Source: FEN-1088 sp031407985 (GTDB lineage: Bacteria; Myxococcota_A; Polyangia; Fen-1088). Taken from it: a DNA stretch of 64,000 nt. Positions within the stretch are counted from its first letter, which is position 1, and each line of letters begins with the position of its first letter. The notes beneath the pieces were generated by a model. The model was given only the letters and a program-made list of their open reading frames with translations, was not told where the DNA came from and did not search any database. The stretch lies in the NCBI GenBank assembly GCA_031407985.1, contig JANOJB010000341.1, positions 1-64,000 of the forward strand. Reading direction: 5' to 3'. Both the position numbers and the translations under genes were made by a program. Below, piece after piece: positions 54,523 to 63,388 of this stretch.

Positions 54523-56871
54523 TCAGCGAGATCGCGACGACCGGCCGCGGCGCTTCCCGGCAATCGCCAGGGCAACGCCGGCCGCCAGCAGGGACCAAAG
54601 AACACCGCTTGCCCGGCCCTGCCGCATGGGCGCAACCACCGCACACGATCCCTCGGTTGGCACCTTGGTGGACGGTGGAGCCAACGCTTCGGGAACGTCG
54701 TCCAGTTGCTGAAGATAGGCCACCAACTGATCTAGTTCCGTGGGCGTCAAATTGCTGGTCCGGCCCATCCGATCGCCGGGATTGTACTTCGTGAAGATTT
54801 CCAACAGCGTCGCCGCGCGACCGTCGTGATAATAGGGCGCCGTCTCCCAGATGCCCTTCAGCGTCGGGGTATCGATGCCCGTCAACTTCCCGAACAGCCG
54901 CGATCCGGATGTGGGCAACAACGTCCCGACGTCGTACAGGATATTGCTGGAGCTGTCCGTAAACTCGGGGCCCGAGTGGCAAACCGCGCATCCGGCCCGA
55001 ACAAATATCTTTCTTCCCTCCAGCGCATCCTTGGTGAAACTTCCATCGGGGTTGCGAAAGGGACTGCGCGACACCTTGTCCATCGACGCGAAGAATGCGG
55101 CCAACGCGTCCAGTTCCCGGCTGACACCGGCCGCCGGGGCGCTGAACGGATCATAGTGACCATCGGCACCACGACGGGCGACAAATTCCGGCTCGGCCAT
55201 GAAGCCGGTTCCCCCAAAATCACTGCGAATGTCGCGTTCAAAATCCTGAATCTCGTCGAAATTTCCGCTCCAGTGAACACGCCCGTCACCAGTGCCCCGA
55301 ACTCCCAGCAGGGACTTCGTGTTGCGCAATCCTTCGCCCCGATCGGAAAAATCCCAGACGCGACCATCGCTGAATCCGCCAAAGTGGCAGGACACGCAGC
55401 TCATGTATCCCGCGTGCCCCATGCGGGTGTCGGCCGCGTTGAAGAAGATCTTCTTGCCGAGCAACAGCTGGTCGGACAGGGGTTCGACATCGATGGTCCG
55501 AATGCGGATCATGGCCTCGGGGGCGGTGTGATCCGCCGACGACAGGGACGATGTCACGTCGTAGACGACCACTTCGCGCGACAGGAAGGCGTGCACGAAC
55601 AGTTTTCCGTCTGGCGTCAGCACCAGACCGTCCGGCGCATTTCCAACGTCCCTGATGCCGCTGATTTGCTCGGCGCTGTAGGCGTCCATGATGCCTATCC
55701 AGTTGCTGGGCTGGATCAGCACGAAGCCATAGTCCCCCAGCGGCGAGAACGCCACGGACACGGGCGTGGCGCGGTTGTCAACGTCCTGGCGCTTGGTCAG
55801 GACTTCCTGTTCGGTCTTGAGATCGATTGTACAAACGACCGGACGAACGAAATTGTCTTGGGTCATGGGCAGGCCGTCGCGGTGCAAGCCGCGCGCGACA
55901 TTGTCTTTTTTGGCCGTAACCCACGCCTGGGTTCCGTCGGGAGAAATGGTTGCAACCGACACGTAGTTCGGAACCCCTCGGCCCGAAGACTGGGTGTCGG
56001 GCCCCTTGTCGAACGCCAGTGAGATGGTGTTCGACAGCGTGAAGGTCTGGGGCGACACAACCCAAACCTCGCCATGATCAGAGGGAGACAGGAACCGCGT
56101 CACGAAGATGCGTCCGTCGGCCGCCACCGAAACCCCCGCCGGCGTGGGGCCAAGCGCCAGCTCTCGTGCGACCTGCCGAGACGTGGGATTGATCTCGAGC
56201 AACTTGCCGGTGGCGAACAATGAGACATAGGCCATCCCCGAGGGGCCAAACACCAGGGAATGCGGTTGCGAGGCATAAGGCAGGGCGATCCGCGTCTTGA
56301 TGTCGCCGGAATCGGGATCGAGTACGACGATCTCGTCTGACATCTGGTTGGCGACCCAGATCGTTCCGTCGGCCGCCTGCGCCAGAAAATGCGGGGTTTT
56401 CCCCACGGCGATCTCACGCACCCGTTTCAATTGCACGGTGTCGATGACGCTGACGCTGTTGCTGTCCGGGTTGACGTGCCACACGCGGTGCCGTGTGGCG
56501 TCGTGGATGATGCTCGAGGAATTGCTGGGCGGCTTGGCGGTGGGCGGGCTAAAAATGGTCACCACGGCGGTGGCGCTGGTACGGGCGGCGTCGTCCTCGG
56601 CCAGCACGTTGATCGTGTAGTGCCCAACTTCCTGATAGGTGTGCGCGAGTTGCGTTTGGGGGGTCGCGGCCGGCGTGGTGCCATCACCGAAGTTCCACGT
56701 GTAGGTCACGGCGCCCACGGCATCCACGGTGCCGGCAACGCGAAACGTCTGTGCCTCTCCAACAACGATCGGCGCGGTCGGCGCCAAAGTGATCGTGAGG
56801 GCCGCTGCCGAACGTGAACCGAGAAGAGCGACCAGCGCGGCCCCCATCACGGCGATGGGGAGCCTTTTCAT
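54523..56871 (-). CDS. PKD/beta-propeller/di-haem cytochrome protein with C-terminal membrane anchor
   Basis: A 782-residue exported protein (signal about 1-24). A PKD domain (about 30-105, VTYTWNFGDGT and HTYQEVGHYTINV) is followed by a YncE-like propeller (about 115-440) and a cytochrome-c-peroxidase-like region (about 460-730) with two haem motifs, CVSCHFGG and CAVCHSGP, and WETAPYYHDGRA. The C-terminus has a hydrophobic stretch and Arg/Lys tail (about 755-782), like a sorting or anchoring signal. Its ATG overlaps the previous gene's stop by four bases. Similar in build to 19995-22043. Confidence 0.87.
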   Translation of the reverse strand: MKRLPIAVMGAALVALLGSRSAAALTITLAPTAPIVVGEAQTFRVAGTVDAVGAVTYTWNFGDGTTPAATPQTQLAHTYQEVGHYTINVLAEDDAARTSATAVVTIFSPPTAKPPSNSSSIIHDATRHRVWHVNPDSNSVSVIDTVQLKRVREIAVGKTPHFLAQAADGTIWVANQMSDEIVVLDPDSGDIKTRIALPYASQPHSLVFGPSGMAYVSLFATGKLLEINPTSRQVARELALGPTPAGVSVAADGRIFVTRFLSPSDHGEVWVVSPQTFTLSNTISLAFDKGPDTQSSGRGVPNYVSVATISPDGTQAWVTAKKDNVARGLHRDGLPMTQDNFVRPVVCTIDLKTEQEVLTKRQDVDNRATPVSVAFSPLGDYGFVLIQPSNWIGIMDAYSAEQISGIRDVGNAPDGLVLTPDGKLFVHAFLSREVVVYDVTSSLSSADHTAPEAMIRIRTIDVEPLSDQLLLGKKIFFNAADTRMGHAGYMSCVSCHFGGFSDGRVWDFSDRGEGLRNTKSLLGVRGTGDGRVHWSGNFDEIQDFERDIRSDFGGTGFMAEPEFVARRGADGHYDPFSAPAAGVSRELDALAAFFASMDKVSRSPFRNPDGSFTKDALEGRKIFVRAGCAVCHSGPEFTDSSSNILYDVGTLLPTSGSRLFGKLTGIDTPTLKGIWETAPYYHDGRAATLLEIFTKYNPGDRMGRTSNLTPTELDQLVAYLQQLDDVPEALAPPSTKVPTEGSCAVVAPMRQGRASGVLWSLLAAGVALAIAGKRRGRSSRSR

Positions 56872-58814
56872 TGGCGGGTGACCACCTTGGGCCGACGCCG
56901 GCTCCTACGCGCGCCCATCCCCAGGGCCAGGGCCAGGGAAAGGAACGGCAAGACCGCGGTGGGGTCGGACCCGCCAGGGACGCTGCAACCACAGCCCCCG
57001 CCGGCGGTAGCGCCAGGAACACCGGCTCCGCCGCTGCTGGAGCCGACACCACCGCTGCCCGTCGAGGGAACCGAACCACCGGTGGAGGCCACGCTACCTC
57101 CGGTGGATACCACCGTGAGGCCACCAGTGCCGCCCACGGTGCCGCCCGTTCCCCCGCCGCTGATCCCACCTGACACCGCGCCGCCCGTGGATCCAAGCGC
57201 GCCTCCAGTCGCGGTCGCGCCTCCGGTCGCGGTCGCCCCTCCCGTCGAGCCTCCACTGGCGTTACCACCAGTGCCGGCGGCGGCGCCCCCGGTGCCCCTG
57301 CCACCTGCCCCGCCGCTTCCCGTGACAGTCCCTCCGCCCGCCCCGCCCGCCCCGATCGTCAGTGAAGCGCCGGTGGAGAAACGAGAGATTGCCGCCGTCT
57401 GGAGGCTGTTGCCCACAAGGTCCTTCAAACCACCGGCGACCACGACGACTTCGTACGTTGTGTTTGCTTCAAGCGGTGCTTTGGGGCCAAACGAAATCGC
57501 ATTGAAGGACGACTTGCTGAACGTCCCCTCCAACGCGGTTCCGCCGCTTTTTCGCACGAGGATGTTCGCGGCGTTCACGGTGCCGAGGTCCAGGTCCTCC
57601 GAAAAGAAGACCGTGACCCGGGTCGTCAAAGGCTGTTTCGTTTCACCGTCGAGGGGATAGACCTTAGCCACCTCCGGAGGTGCCGTGTCCGGCGCCATGC
57701 TGTGCGGGATCAGGGCGGCGCCGGTCGCGTGATCGTTGCCGAGGTACACCAGGTTGCCCAGAATGGTGGCGAAATCAAAGTCGCCACCCACGGCCGCGGG
57801 ATCGGTGCCGCGTCCCACTTGCACGATGCTGGCTTCGTTGCGAACGTCCCATTTCTTGTAGCCTTCGGCCGATTGTCCGCAGACAACAAATCCGCTTTGA
57901 ACGGTGCAGTAGCCGCCGCGATCCGTCCCGGACGTTTTCCGCGCCAGCGTTGTGATCGCGGTGGGAGTCCATTTCATGAATAGGTAGTCGCCGTTGGTTC
58001 CAGGAGCGTAGATGCGGTCCCCGACGACCACCGCCGCATACAGGCTGGAAGGCAACGTTGTCGTGGTCAGCAGGAATGGCGCCCTCGGATTCCCCACATC
58101 CACAATCGACACGCCCGTGGTCGGTTGGTCCATGCCCAGGACGACCAGATAGTTGCCGGCGGCGAAAACGGGCCCGATGCGAAAGTTACCCATGACACCG
58201 GTCGCTACCCGTGTGACCAACGTCGGCGCCGCCGGATCGGTGGCATCAACGATGTAAACACCATTGCCCGTGCCCGCGACAAACAGGTACGGATAGGTCC
58301 ACGAAAGCATCCAGGAGGCGTTGTCGTAGTCACCGCGATTCACGCCCGCCAGGGCCAATGAACTGACGTATTTCGGATTCAGGGGATCGGTGAAGTCGTA
58401 GAACATGACTCCCGAGATGGTCTGAAGCGCCACGATGTCCTTGCCATTGATCATCGCGACCGGCATCGAGTGGATCTCACGGCCCGTAGCCAACTCGGGA
58501 GTCCCGGTGACCGACTTCAGCAGTTTCGGACTTCTGGGATTCGCGACGTCGAAAATGTGGATGCCCAGCGGCGGAGCCCCACTGTCGACGGACGCGATAA
58601 CGATCAGATAGCCGTGCAACATCAGAACGGTGTTGCTGCCGGTTGGCCCGGAGGGAAACTTCCCGGCCCCACTGGGCCCAAATGTGGAAATCGGCTTTTC
58701 CAGTTCCTGTGCCGTATAGGTGAGATTCCCCAGCCCCTGGGCCTGGACGATGGCGGGGAGAAAGGCCGCCGCCAAGAACGCCGCAACAGCAAGGACGCGG
58801 GAGTAACACTTCAT
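56868..58814 (-). CDS. LVIVD-repeat/Ig-like surface protein with MYXO-CTERM tail
   Basis: A 648-residue protein; AGGAGG lies seven bases before ATG 58814. A signal peptide (ending VQAQG) is followed by LVIVD-type blades (HIFDVANPRSPKLLKSV, VYIVDATDPAAPTLVTRV, VSIVDVGNPRAPFLL), a Big_5 Ig-like domain (about 405-500, PPEVAKVYPLDGETKQPLTTRVTVFFSEDL) and a Gly/Thr linker of about 120 residues. The end, GGGCGCSVPGG, hydrophobic LPFLSLALALGMG and RRSRRRPK, fits the MYXO-CTERM sorting signal processed by myxosortase. It is one of the best markers for Myxococcota here. Confidence 0.88.
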   Translation of the reverse strand: MKCYSRVLAVAAFLAAAFLPAIVQAQGLGNLTYTAQELEKPISTFGPSGAGKFPSGPTGSNTVLMLHGYLIVIASVDSGAPPLGIHIFDVANPRSPKLLKSVTGTPELATGREIHSMPVAMINGKDIVALQTISGVMFYDFTDPLNPKYVSSLALAGVNRGDYDNASWMLSWTYPYLFVAGTGNGVYIVDATDPAAPTLVTRVATGVMGNFRIGPVFAAGNYLVVLGMDQPTTGVSIVDVGNPRAPFLLTTTTLPSSLYAAVVVGDRIYAPGTNGDYLFMKWTPTAITTLARKTSGTDRGGYCTVQSGFVVCGQSAEGYKKWDVRNEASIVQVGRGTDPAAVGGDFDFATILGNLVYLGNDHATGAALIPHSMAPDTAPPEVAKVYPLDGETKQPLTTRVTVFFSEDLDLGTVNAANILVRKSGGTALEGTFSKSSFNAISFGPKAPLEANTTYEVVVVAGGLKDLVGNSLQTAAISRFSTGASLTIGAGGAGGGTVTGSGGAGGRGTGGAAAGTGGNASGGSTGGATATGGATATGGALGSTGGAVSGGISGGGTGGTVGGTGGLTVVSTGGSVASTGGSVPSTGSGGVGSSSGGAGVPGATAGGGCGCSVPGGSDPTAVLPFLSLALALGMGARRSRRRPKVVTRQ

Positions 58815-58825
58815 CGGGATGCCTC

Positions 58826-60214
58826 CTACCGAATGACGTAGACGTTCGTGATCTGACGCGCCTGAGCCTGGGTGCCCCACCTCCAAACGATCGTGTCCTG
58901 AGGCGTGATTTCAATGATGTGAGGACGATTGAGGTCGGCGGTATTCGTAATGTGACCTAGCCAGTTCGCGACCACGAAGTTGCCGTTCGACAAACGCATG
59001 AAACCCGAGAAAAAGTCCAGTTCGGGAAACTTGGTCTTGGTGCCCACCGTCCTGACCTTCGTCTTCGCGGCGTCGAATTCCACCACCGTCGACGGCTCGC
59101 CGGTCGTGGCGTAGGCGCCCCCGCCTTCCCGCCACCACACGGCGTACCCCTTGGTATTCAACCCCAAGTTGGCGGTCCAAAGCTGGGTCCCCGTCGCGCT
59201 CACCTGGAAAACGTCATCCAGCTTCGAGAACCAGTACGTACCGTCGGCGGGATTTCGGTTGATGGCGCGCAGGTCATCGGTTCCGTTCGGAAGCATGAAC
59301 CCGCCGGTCCGAACGCCCGCGTTGTTGACGATGATGATCTGGGTAATGGTTCCCAGCGCCGTCGTCTGCATCGACGGATCAGCTGGGTTCGGTATGCGGA
59401 CGGCGCCGCTGACGTTGGTCTGATTCATGACCCTGCGCAGGTTGGTGCCGTTTACGACATCGAACTCGCCGAATCCTCTGTTCAGATTGACCAACACCGC
59501 CTTGCCGGTCATCGCCATGGGGTTGTCGACGATCTCTATGGTTCGGGGCGAATTCACCCCCGTATCACCCACCGGTACCGCCCAGACGATCCCGGCGACA
59601 GCGGCTTTGGAAGCATCGAACTCGTTGACATACAACAGCCGGTTGTTCGCATTGTCGCTGGCGTAAAACTCGTGACAGATTTGGCCCGCTGGTTTGGGGC
59701 AAACGGCGGTGCTTGACCCACCCGTACCGATGACGCCACCTGTCCCGCGCCCGCCGGTCCCGGTGCCGCCGGTCCCTACCCGGCCCCCGGTACCAGTTGA
59801 GCTACCGCCCGTCCCGGGGCCCACGACGCCGCCCGTGCCTGCCGAGCTACCACCTGTAGCGACCGAACCACCGCCCGTGCCTACTGACACACCACCTGTC
59901 CCGGAACCGACAACTCCACCGCTGCCAGGACCCGCGATGCCGCCGCTGCCGCTTCCGCCGCTGCCTGATGCTGACCCGCCCGTGCCGACCGGACCGCCCC
60001 CGCCTGTTCCACTGACGCCGCCAGAGGCATTCCCGCTACCGCCGGACGATCCCAAGGCACCACCTGTATCTGTCCCCGGCGCGCCACCGGTTTCGAACGC
60101 GCTTCCCGAGGACGTGCAGCCTGCGGCGGCGGACACCACCGCGAGCGCCACGAGGGAACACGTCCAACGATCCAAGCCAAACACACCACCGCGGGGGGAG
60201 AATCTATCGGTCAT
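58826..60214 (-). CDS. beta-propeller lipoprotein with Gly-rich linker
   Basis: A 462-residue lipoprotein (lipobox SAAAGC). A linker of about 130 residues of GTGGSVGTGG type precedes a propeller domain (about 175-462), with FVVANWLGHITNTADLNRPHIIEI and TIVWRWGTQAQ near the end. This part is similar to the cytosolic protein at 51163-52083. It is the first gene of a three-gene operon with the MYXO-CTERM and cytochrome proteins, and its promoter region faces the SDR gene. Confidence 0.82.
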   Translation of the reverse strand: MTDRFSPRGGVFGLDRWTCSLVALAVVSAAAGCTSSGSAFETGGAPGTDTGGALGSSGGSGNASGGVSGTGGGGPVGTGGSASGSGGSGSGGIAGPGSGGVVGSGTGGVSVGTGGGSVATGGSSAGTGGVVGPGTGGSSTGTGGRVGTGGTGTGGRGTGGVIGTGGSSTAVCPKPAGQICHEFYASDNANNRLLYVNEFDASKAAVAGIVWAVPVGDTGVNSPRTIEIVDNPMAMTGKAVLVNLNRGFGEFDVVNGTNLRRVMNQTNVSGAVRIPNPADPSMQTTALGTITQIIIVNNAGVRTGGFMLPNGTDDLRAINRNPADGTYWFSKLDDVFQVSATGTQLWTANLGLNTKGYAVWWREGGGAYATTGEPSTVVEFDAAKTKVRTVGTKTKFPELDFFSGFMRLSNGNFVVANWLGHITNTADLNRPHIIEITPQDTIVWRWGTQAQARQITNVYVIR

Positions 60215-60542
60215 GTTGCCAGCCTTTCGGAATGTTCATTCGACGGGCCACCCAAGACCACGTCAGCATGCAAAGGGCGCCAGCGGCCAAATTTTGCTGT
60301 CGCGGGGCGATTTCTCTGCATTCCGCCTGTCGCCCCCCGACACCGAAAAAGGAATTTAAATTCTCACTTCCTTTTCTGGTAGAATTTCTATTCTCACATG
60401 ACAACCTTGTCAATCCCCATTCTTCGCGCCCGGCACCGGCTTGCTCCCTTACGCCCTCCGCGCGGGTGCCGCGTTGTGTTGGCGCTGTCGTATGGCAGTA
60501 GCGAACCTGAGAAATGTGGACCATCGGGTGGGAGACCGTGCC
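60215..60542. other. divergent promoter region of hub 2
   Basis: These 328 bp hold the promoters of the minus-strand lipoprotein operon and the plus-strand SDR gene. I see no gene. The AT-rich core at 60350-60400 contrasts with the GC-rich flanks and contains the operator pair listed separately. Confidence 0.6.
60351..60394. promoter_or_regulatory. predicted RpiR-family operator pair in hub 2
   Basis: GGAA-TTTAAA-TTCT is at 60351-60364 and AGAA-TTTCTA-TTCT at 60381-60394, exactly 30 bp apart, so on the same helical face roughly. GAATTTAAATTC is a perfect 12-bp palindrome. The copies resemble those at 47364 and 61290. They lie 137 bp from the lipoprotein start and 149 bp from the SDR start. 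Confidence 0.65.
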
Positions 60543-61268
60543 ATGCGCTTCGCCGGTAAGGCCGCGCTGATCACGGGGGGCTCGTCGGGAATCGGTTGGG
60601 GTATCGCCGAGGCACTGGCCGACGACGGGGCCGACGTCGTCGTTACGGGACTAACCCGTGAGGAGGCAGGAACGGCGACCGAGCGCGCGGCGGGCCGGTC
60701 CATTCGCGCGGTGCAGCTGGATGTAACCGACGCGGCCGCCGTCAGCGGGTTTGTGGCGGACCTTCCGCGCCTGAACGTTCTGGTCAATTGCGCGGGAACC
60801 ATTCGCCGTCGCGATGAATACGACGTCACCGTCTTCGAACACGTCATAGCCGTGAACCTGACGGGAACGATGCGCATGTGCCAGGCGACCCGCGGCCTCC
60901 TTGCCACGGCGGCGGGCGCCATCGTGAACATCGGGTCGATGTACAGCTTCTTCGGCGCCGCTCACGCGCCCGGCTACGCCGCATCCAAGGGGGCGATCGT
61001 TCAATTGACGAAATCGCTGGCGCGCGAGTACGCACCGCAAGGTATTCGCGTCAACGCCGTGGCACCCGGCTGGATCAAGACACGAATCACCGAGCCGGTG
61101 TTCTCGGATCCGGCCCGCAGCGCGCCCATCGTCGATCGCACGCCGCTGGGACGCTGGGGCGAACCTGGCGACGTCGCGGGCCCCGTGTTGTTTCTCTGTT
61201 CCGCCGCGGCGGCGTTCGTCACGGGCGTTGTTTTGCCCGTCGACGGCGGCTACCTATTGACCGGGTGA
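60543..61268 (+). CDS. short-chain dehydrogenase/reductase
   Basis: A 241-residue classical SDR from ATG 60543 (GGGAG upstream). The cofactor loop is TGGSSGIGWG, NCAGT follows, and the catalytic Ser, Tyr and Lys are in IVNIGSMYSFF and GYAASKGA. The end VVLPVDGGYLLTG is usual. Within this regulon it probably oxidises a polyol or sugar-acid intermediate with NAD(P); the exact substrate is open. The transaldolase gene is 73 bp downstream and may be read through in part. Confidence 0.88.
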   Translation: MRFAGKAALITGGSSGIGWGIAEALADDGADVVVTGLTREEAGTATERAAGRSIRAVQLDVTDAAAVSGFVADLPRLNVLVNCAGTIRRRDEYDVTVFEHVIAVNLTGTMRMCQATRGLLATAAGAIVNIGSMYSFFGAAHAPGYAASKGAIVQLTKSLAREYAPQGIRVNAVAPGWIKTRITEPVFSDPARSAPIVDRTPLGRWGEPGDVAGPVLFLCSAAAAFVTGVVLPVDGGYLLTG

Positions 61269-61289
61269 CGGGGCAGAGACAGGCACCAT

Positions 61290-61332
61290 GGAATGAAAAT
61301 TCCCACATTGAAATGCTCCGAATTTATGTTCT
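61290..61332. promoter_or_regulatory. predicted RpiR-family operator pair in transaldolase leader
   Basis: GGAA-TGAAAA-TTCC (61290-61303) fits GGAA-N6-TTCC exactly. A second copy, CGAA-TTTATG-TTCT, lies at 61319-61332, 29 bp on, and ends 9 bp before the transaldolase ATG. Binding here would block the start region or elongating polymerase. Confidence 0.65.
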
Positions 61333-61341
61333 ACTGACCTC

Positions 61342-62487
61342 ATGTCTTCCACGCTCCCGCAGTTGGTGAACGACGTCCCGGCGATCAGCGGTGGGCGCGA
61401 TCGGAGAAGCACAAGCTATCGCAGTCCGTTGCACCAGATGGTGTCGACGACCCCCACCGAGCTGTGGAACGACTCCTGTGCCGTGTCCGAGCTGCGCTAC
61501 GCACTTGAACACGGGGCCGTGGGAGCGACCAGCAATCCCACCATCGTGTTCAGCGTCGTTCAGCAGGAATTCGCCGATTGGAAAGGCCGCATCGATGAGC
61601 TTTTCGCCGCGCATCGTCACGGGACCGAAGCTCAAATCACCTGGCAGTTGATCGAGGAGATGGCGGTCAGGGGCGCGGGGTTGCTGCGTCCCACGTTTGA
61701 CCGGACCGACGGACGCAAGGGATTCCTTTCGATCCAGACCAACCCCGAGTACCACCGGACGACCGATCTGTTGGTTGCGCAGGCCCTTCATTTCGCCAAG
61801 CTGGCGCCCAACATTCAGGTCAAGATTCCGGCGACCGAGGCGGGAATCGCCGCGATCGAGGAAGTAACCGCGCAGGGGGTCAGCATCAACGCGACCGTGT
61901 GTTTCACGGTTCCGCAGGCGGTGTGTGTGGCCGAAGCCGTCGAACGCGGCTTGAAGCGACGAGAGGACGCCGGGATGTCCACCTCGGGAGTCTTTTCCGT
62001 TTGCACCATCATGGTGGGGCGCCTGGACGACTGGTTGAAGGTCGTTGCCGAAAAGGAGCGGCTGGTGCCCACACCGGGAACATTGGATTGGGCGGGCGTC
62101 GCCTGCATGAAGCACGCGTATCAGATCTTCAGGAAGGCGAAATACCGAACCCGCTTGTTGTCCGCAGCGTACCGCAACCACCTGCATTGGTCCGAATTTA
62201 TAGGTGGTGATGTCGTCCTGACGATTCCGGCCGCGTGGCAGCGTCGCTTCAATGCATCGTCGGTCGAGGTGCGGCCACGCATGGACAACCCTGTCCCGGC
62301 AGCGATCCTCGACGAACTCACCGATCAGTTCGTCGACTTTCGCCGGGCCTACGACCCCAAGGGCCTGGCGCCCAACCAGTTCGACACCTACGGCGCCACC
62401 GCCCGCACGCTGCGCACGTTCCTCGGTTCGTACTACGATCTGATGACGTTCATCCGCGATCTGCGACTGCCGAATCCCGATCTGTAG
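61342..62487 (+). CDS. transaldolase-family aldolase, long form
   Basis: A 381-residue protein of the transaldolase family, longer than the usual 315-residue TalB. The barrel start is LWNDSCAVSELRYALEHGAVGATSNPTIV. The Schiff-base Lys lies in IQVKIPATEAGIAAIEE, and INATVCFTVPQAV and FSVCTIMVGRLDDW match later strands. The C-terminal extension (TARTLRTFLGSYYDLMTFI) is not in classical transaldolase. Its link to an RpiR gene and an IolA-like gene suggests a role in cleaving a C6 or C5 intermediate of polyol breakdown. The stop is seven bases from the convergent regulator gene. Confidence 0.88.
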   Translation: MSSTLPQLVNDVPAISGGRDRRSTSYRSPLHQMVSTTPTELWNDSCAVSELRYALEHGAVGATSNPTIVFSVVQQEFADWKGRIDELFAAHRHGTEAQITWQLIEEMAVRGAGLLRPTFDRTDGRKGFLSIQTNPEYHRTTDLLVAQALHFAKLAPNIQVKIPATEAGIAAIEEVTAQGVSINATVCFTVPQAVCVAEAVERGLKRREDAGMSTSGVFSVCTIMVGRLDDWLKVVAEKERLVPTPGTLDWAGVACMKHAYQIFRKAKYRTRLLSAAYRNHLHWSEFIGGDVVLTIPAAWQRRFNASSVEVRPRMDNPVPAAILDELTDQFVDFRRAYDPKGLAPNQFDTYGATARTLRTFLGSYYDLMTFIRDLRLPNPDL

Positions 62488-62494
62488 ATGGACC

Positions 62495-63370
62495 TCAGGA
62501 CGACCGGCCGGCGGTCTTCTTGGCGGCCGGTCGCTTGATGCCAAGCGCGCGGCCCAGCCCAACGATAAGCGTGATCGCCAGGGTCATGGGCACCGCCAGC
62601 GAACGAAACATCTGCACCGACGCCTGCTGAACCTCCATGCTGACGGTGGCGTGCTCGGCCAGGGGGGACAGCGGACTGTCCGTGATGGCGATGACCCGCA
62701 CGCCCCGTTGCGACGCTTCACGAACAACCTGTACGACGTCCGGGGAATAGGCCTTCGAGCTGATGGCCAGTACCACATCGCGCGGCGTGGCGTGGCTGAC
62801 CTGCTGAAAGAACAGACCGCCCACCCCATCCACCAGGACGTTTCGGACGTTCAGTTGGCTCATCGCATACGACAGGTAGCAGGCGACGGGAAACGATCGC
62901 CGGTGGGCGACCAGATAGACCGTCTCCGCGCTGGTGATCATGCTGACGGATTGATCCAACAGCTCGCTCATCTTCTCCTGCTGTAACAGACATTGAAGCG
63001 CCACGATGTCCGCCTGTACGAACTGGCCCAACAGCGATCCGACGTCTTTCGTTTTGCTGCCGGTTTGGTCGCCCAGCAAACGCAAGCGCTCCTTGTAGTC
63101 GGGCATCGCGTCCGTCAGCCGCAGGCGGAACACCCGCTGCATCTCGCTGTATCCCGAAAACCCAAAGACCTTCGCGAAACGGATCAGACTGGACGGTTGC
63201 ACACCCGCGCGCGGGGCCACGGCGGCGATGGTCTCCAGTGCCATCTCGCTTGGGTTGTCGAGCGCATAGGTCGCAATCTGTTGCAGACACTTACTCAACA
63301 CGGAAAACCGATCGACGATCTCCTGTCGTAGGCCGTCGTAGGTCTCGGCTCTTGGTGTGCTCTTCGCCAT
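62495..63370 (-). CDS. RpiR-family transcriptional regulator (HTH_6 plus SIS)
   Basis: A 291-residue regulator. HTH_6 occupies about 1-80 (VQPSSLIRFAKVFGFSGYSEMQRVF); the SIS phosphosugar-binding domain about 125-265 (TVYLVAHRRSFPVACYLSYAM and VVLAISSKAYSPDVV). The phosphosugar effector probably relieves repression. It is 18 bp after the dehydrogenase gene, likely co-transcribed. S. meliloti IolR is of this family and, to my recollection, its proposed motif is GGAA-N6-TTCC, the same form as the sites in this window. Confidence 0.92.
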   Translation of the reverse strand: MAKSTPRAETYDGLRQEIVDRFSVLSKCLQQIATYALDNPSEMALETIAAVAPRAGVQPSSLIRFAKVFGFSGYSEMQRVFRLRLTDAMPDYKERLRLLGDQTGSKTKDVGSLLGQFVQADIVALQCLLQQEKMSELLDQSVSMITSAETVYLVAHRRSFPVACYLSYAMSQLNVRNVLVDGVGGLFFQQVSHATPRDVVLAISSKAYSPDVVQVVREASQRGVRVIAITDSPLSPLAEHATVSMEVQQASVQMFRSLAVPMTLAITLIVGLGRALGIKRPAAKKTAGRSS

Positions 63371-63388
63371 CGCGGTTCGACTCCCGAT

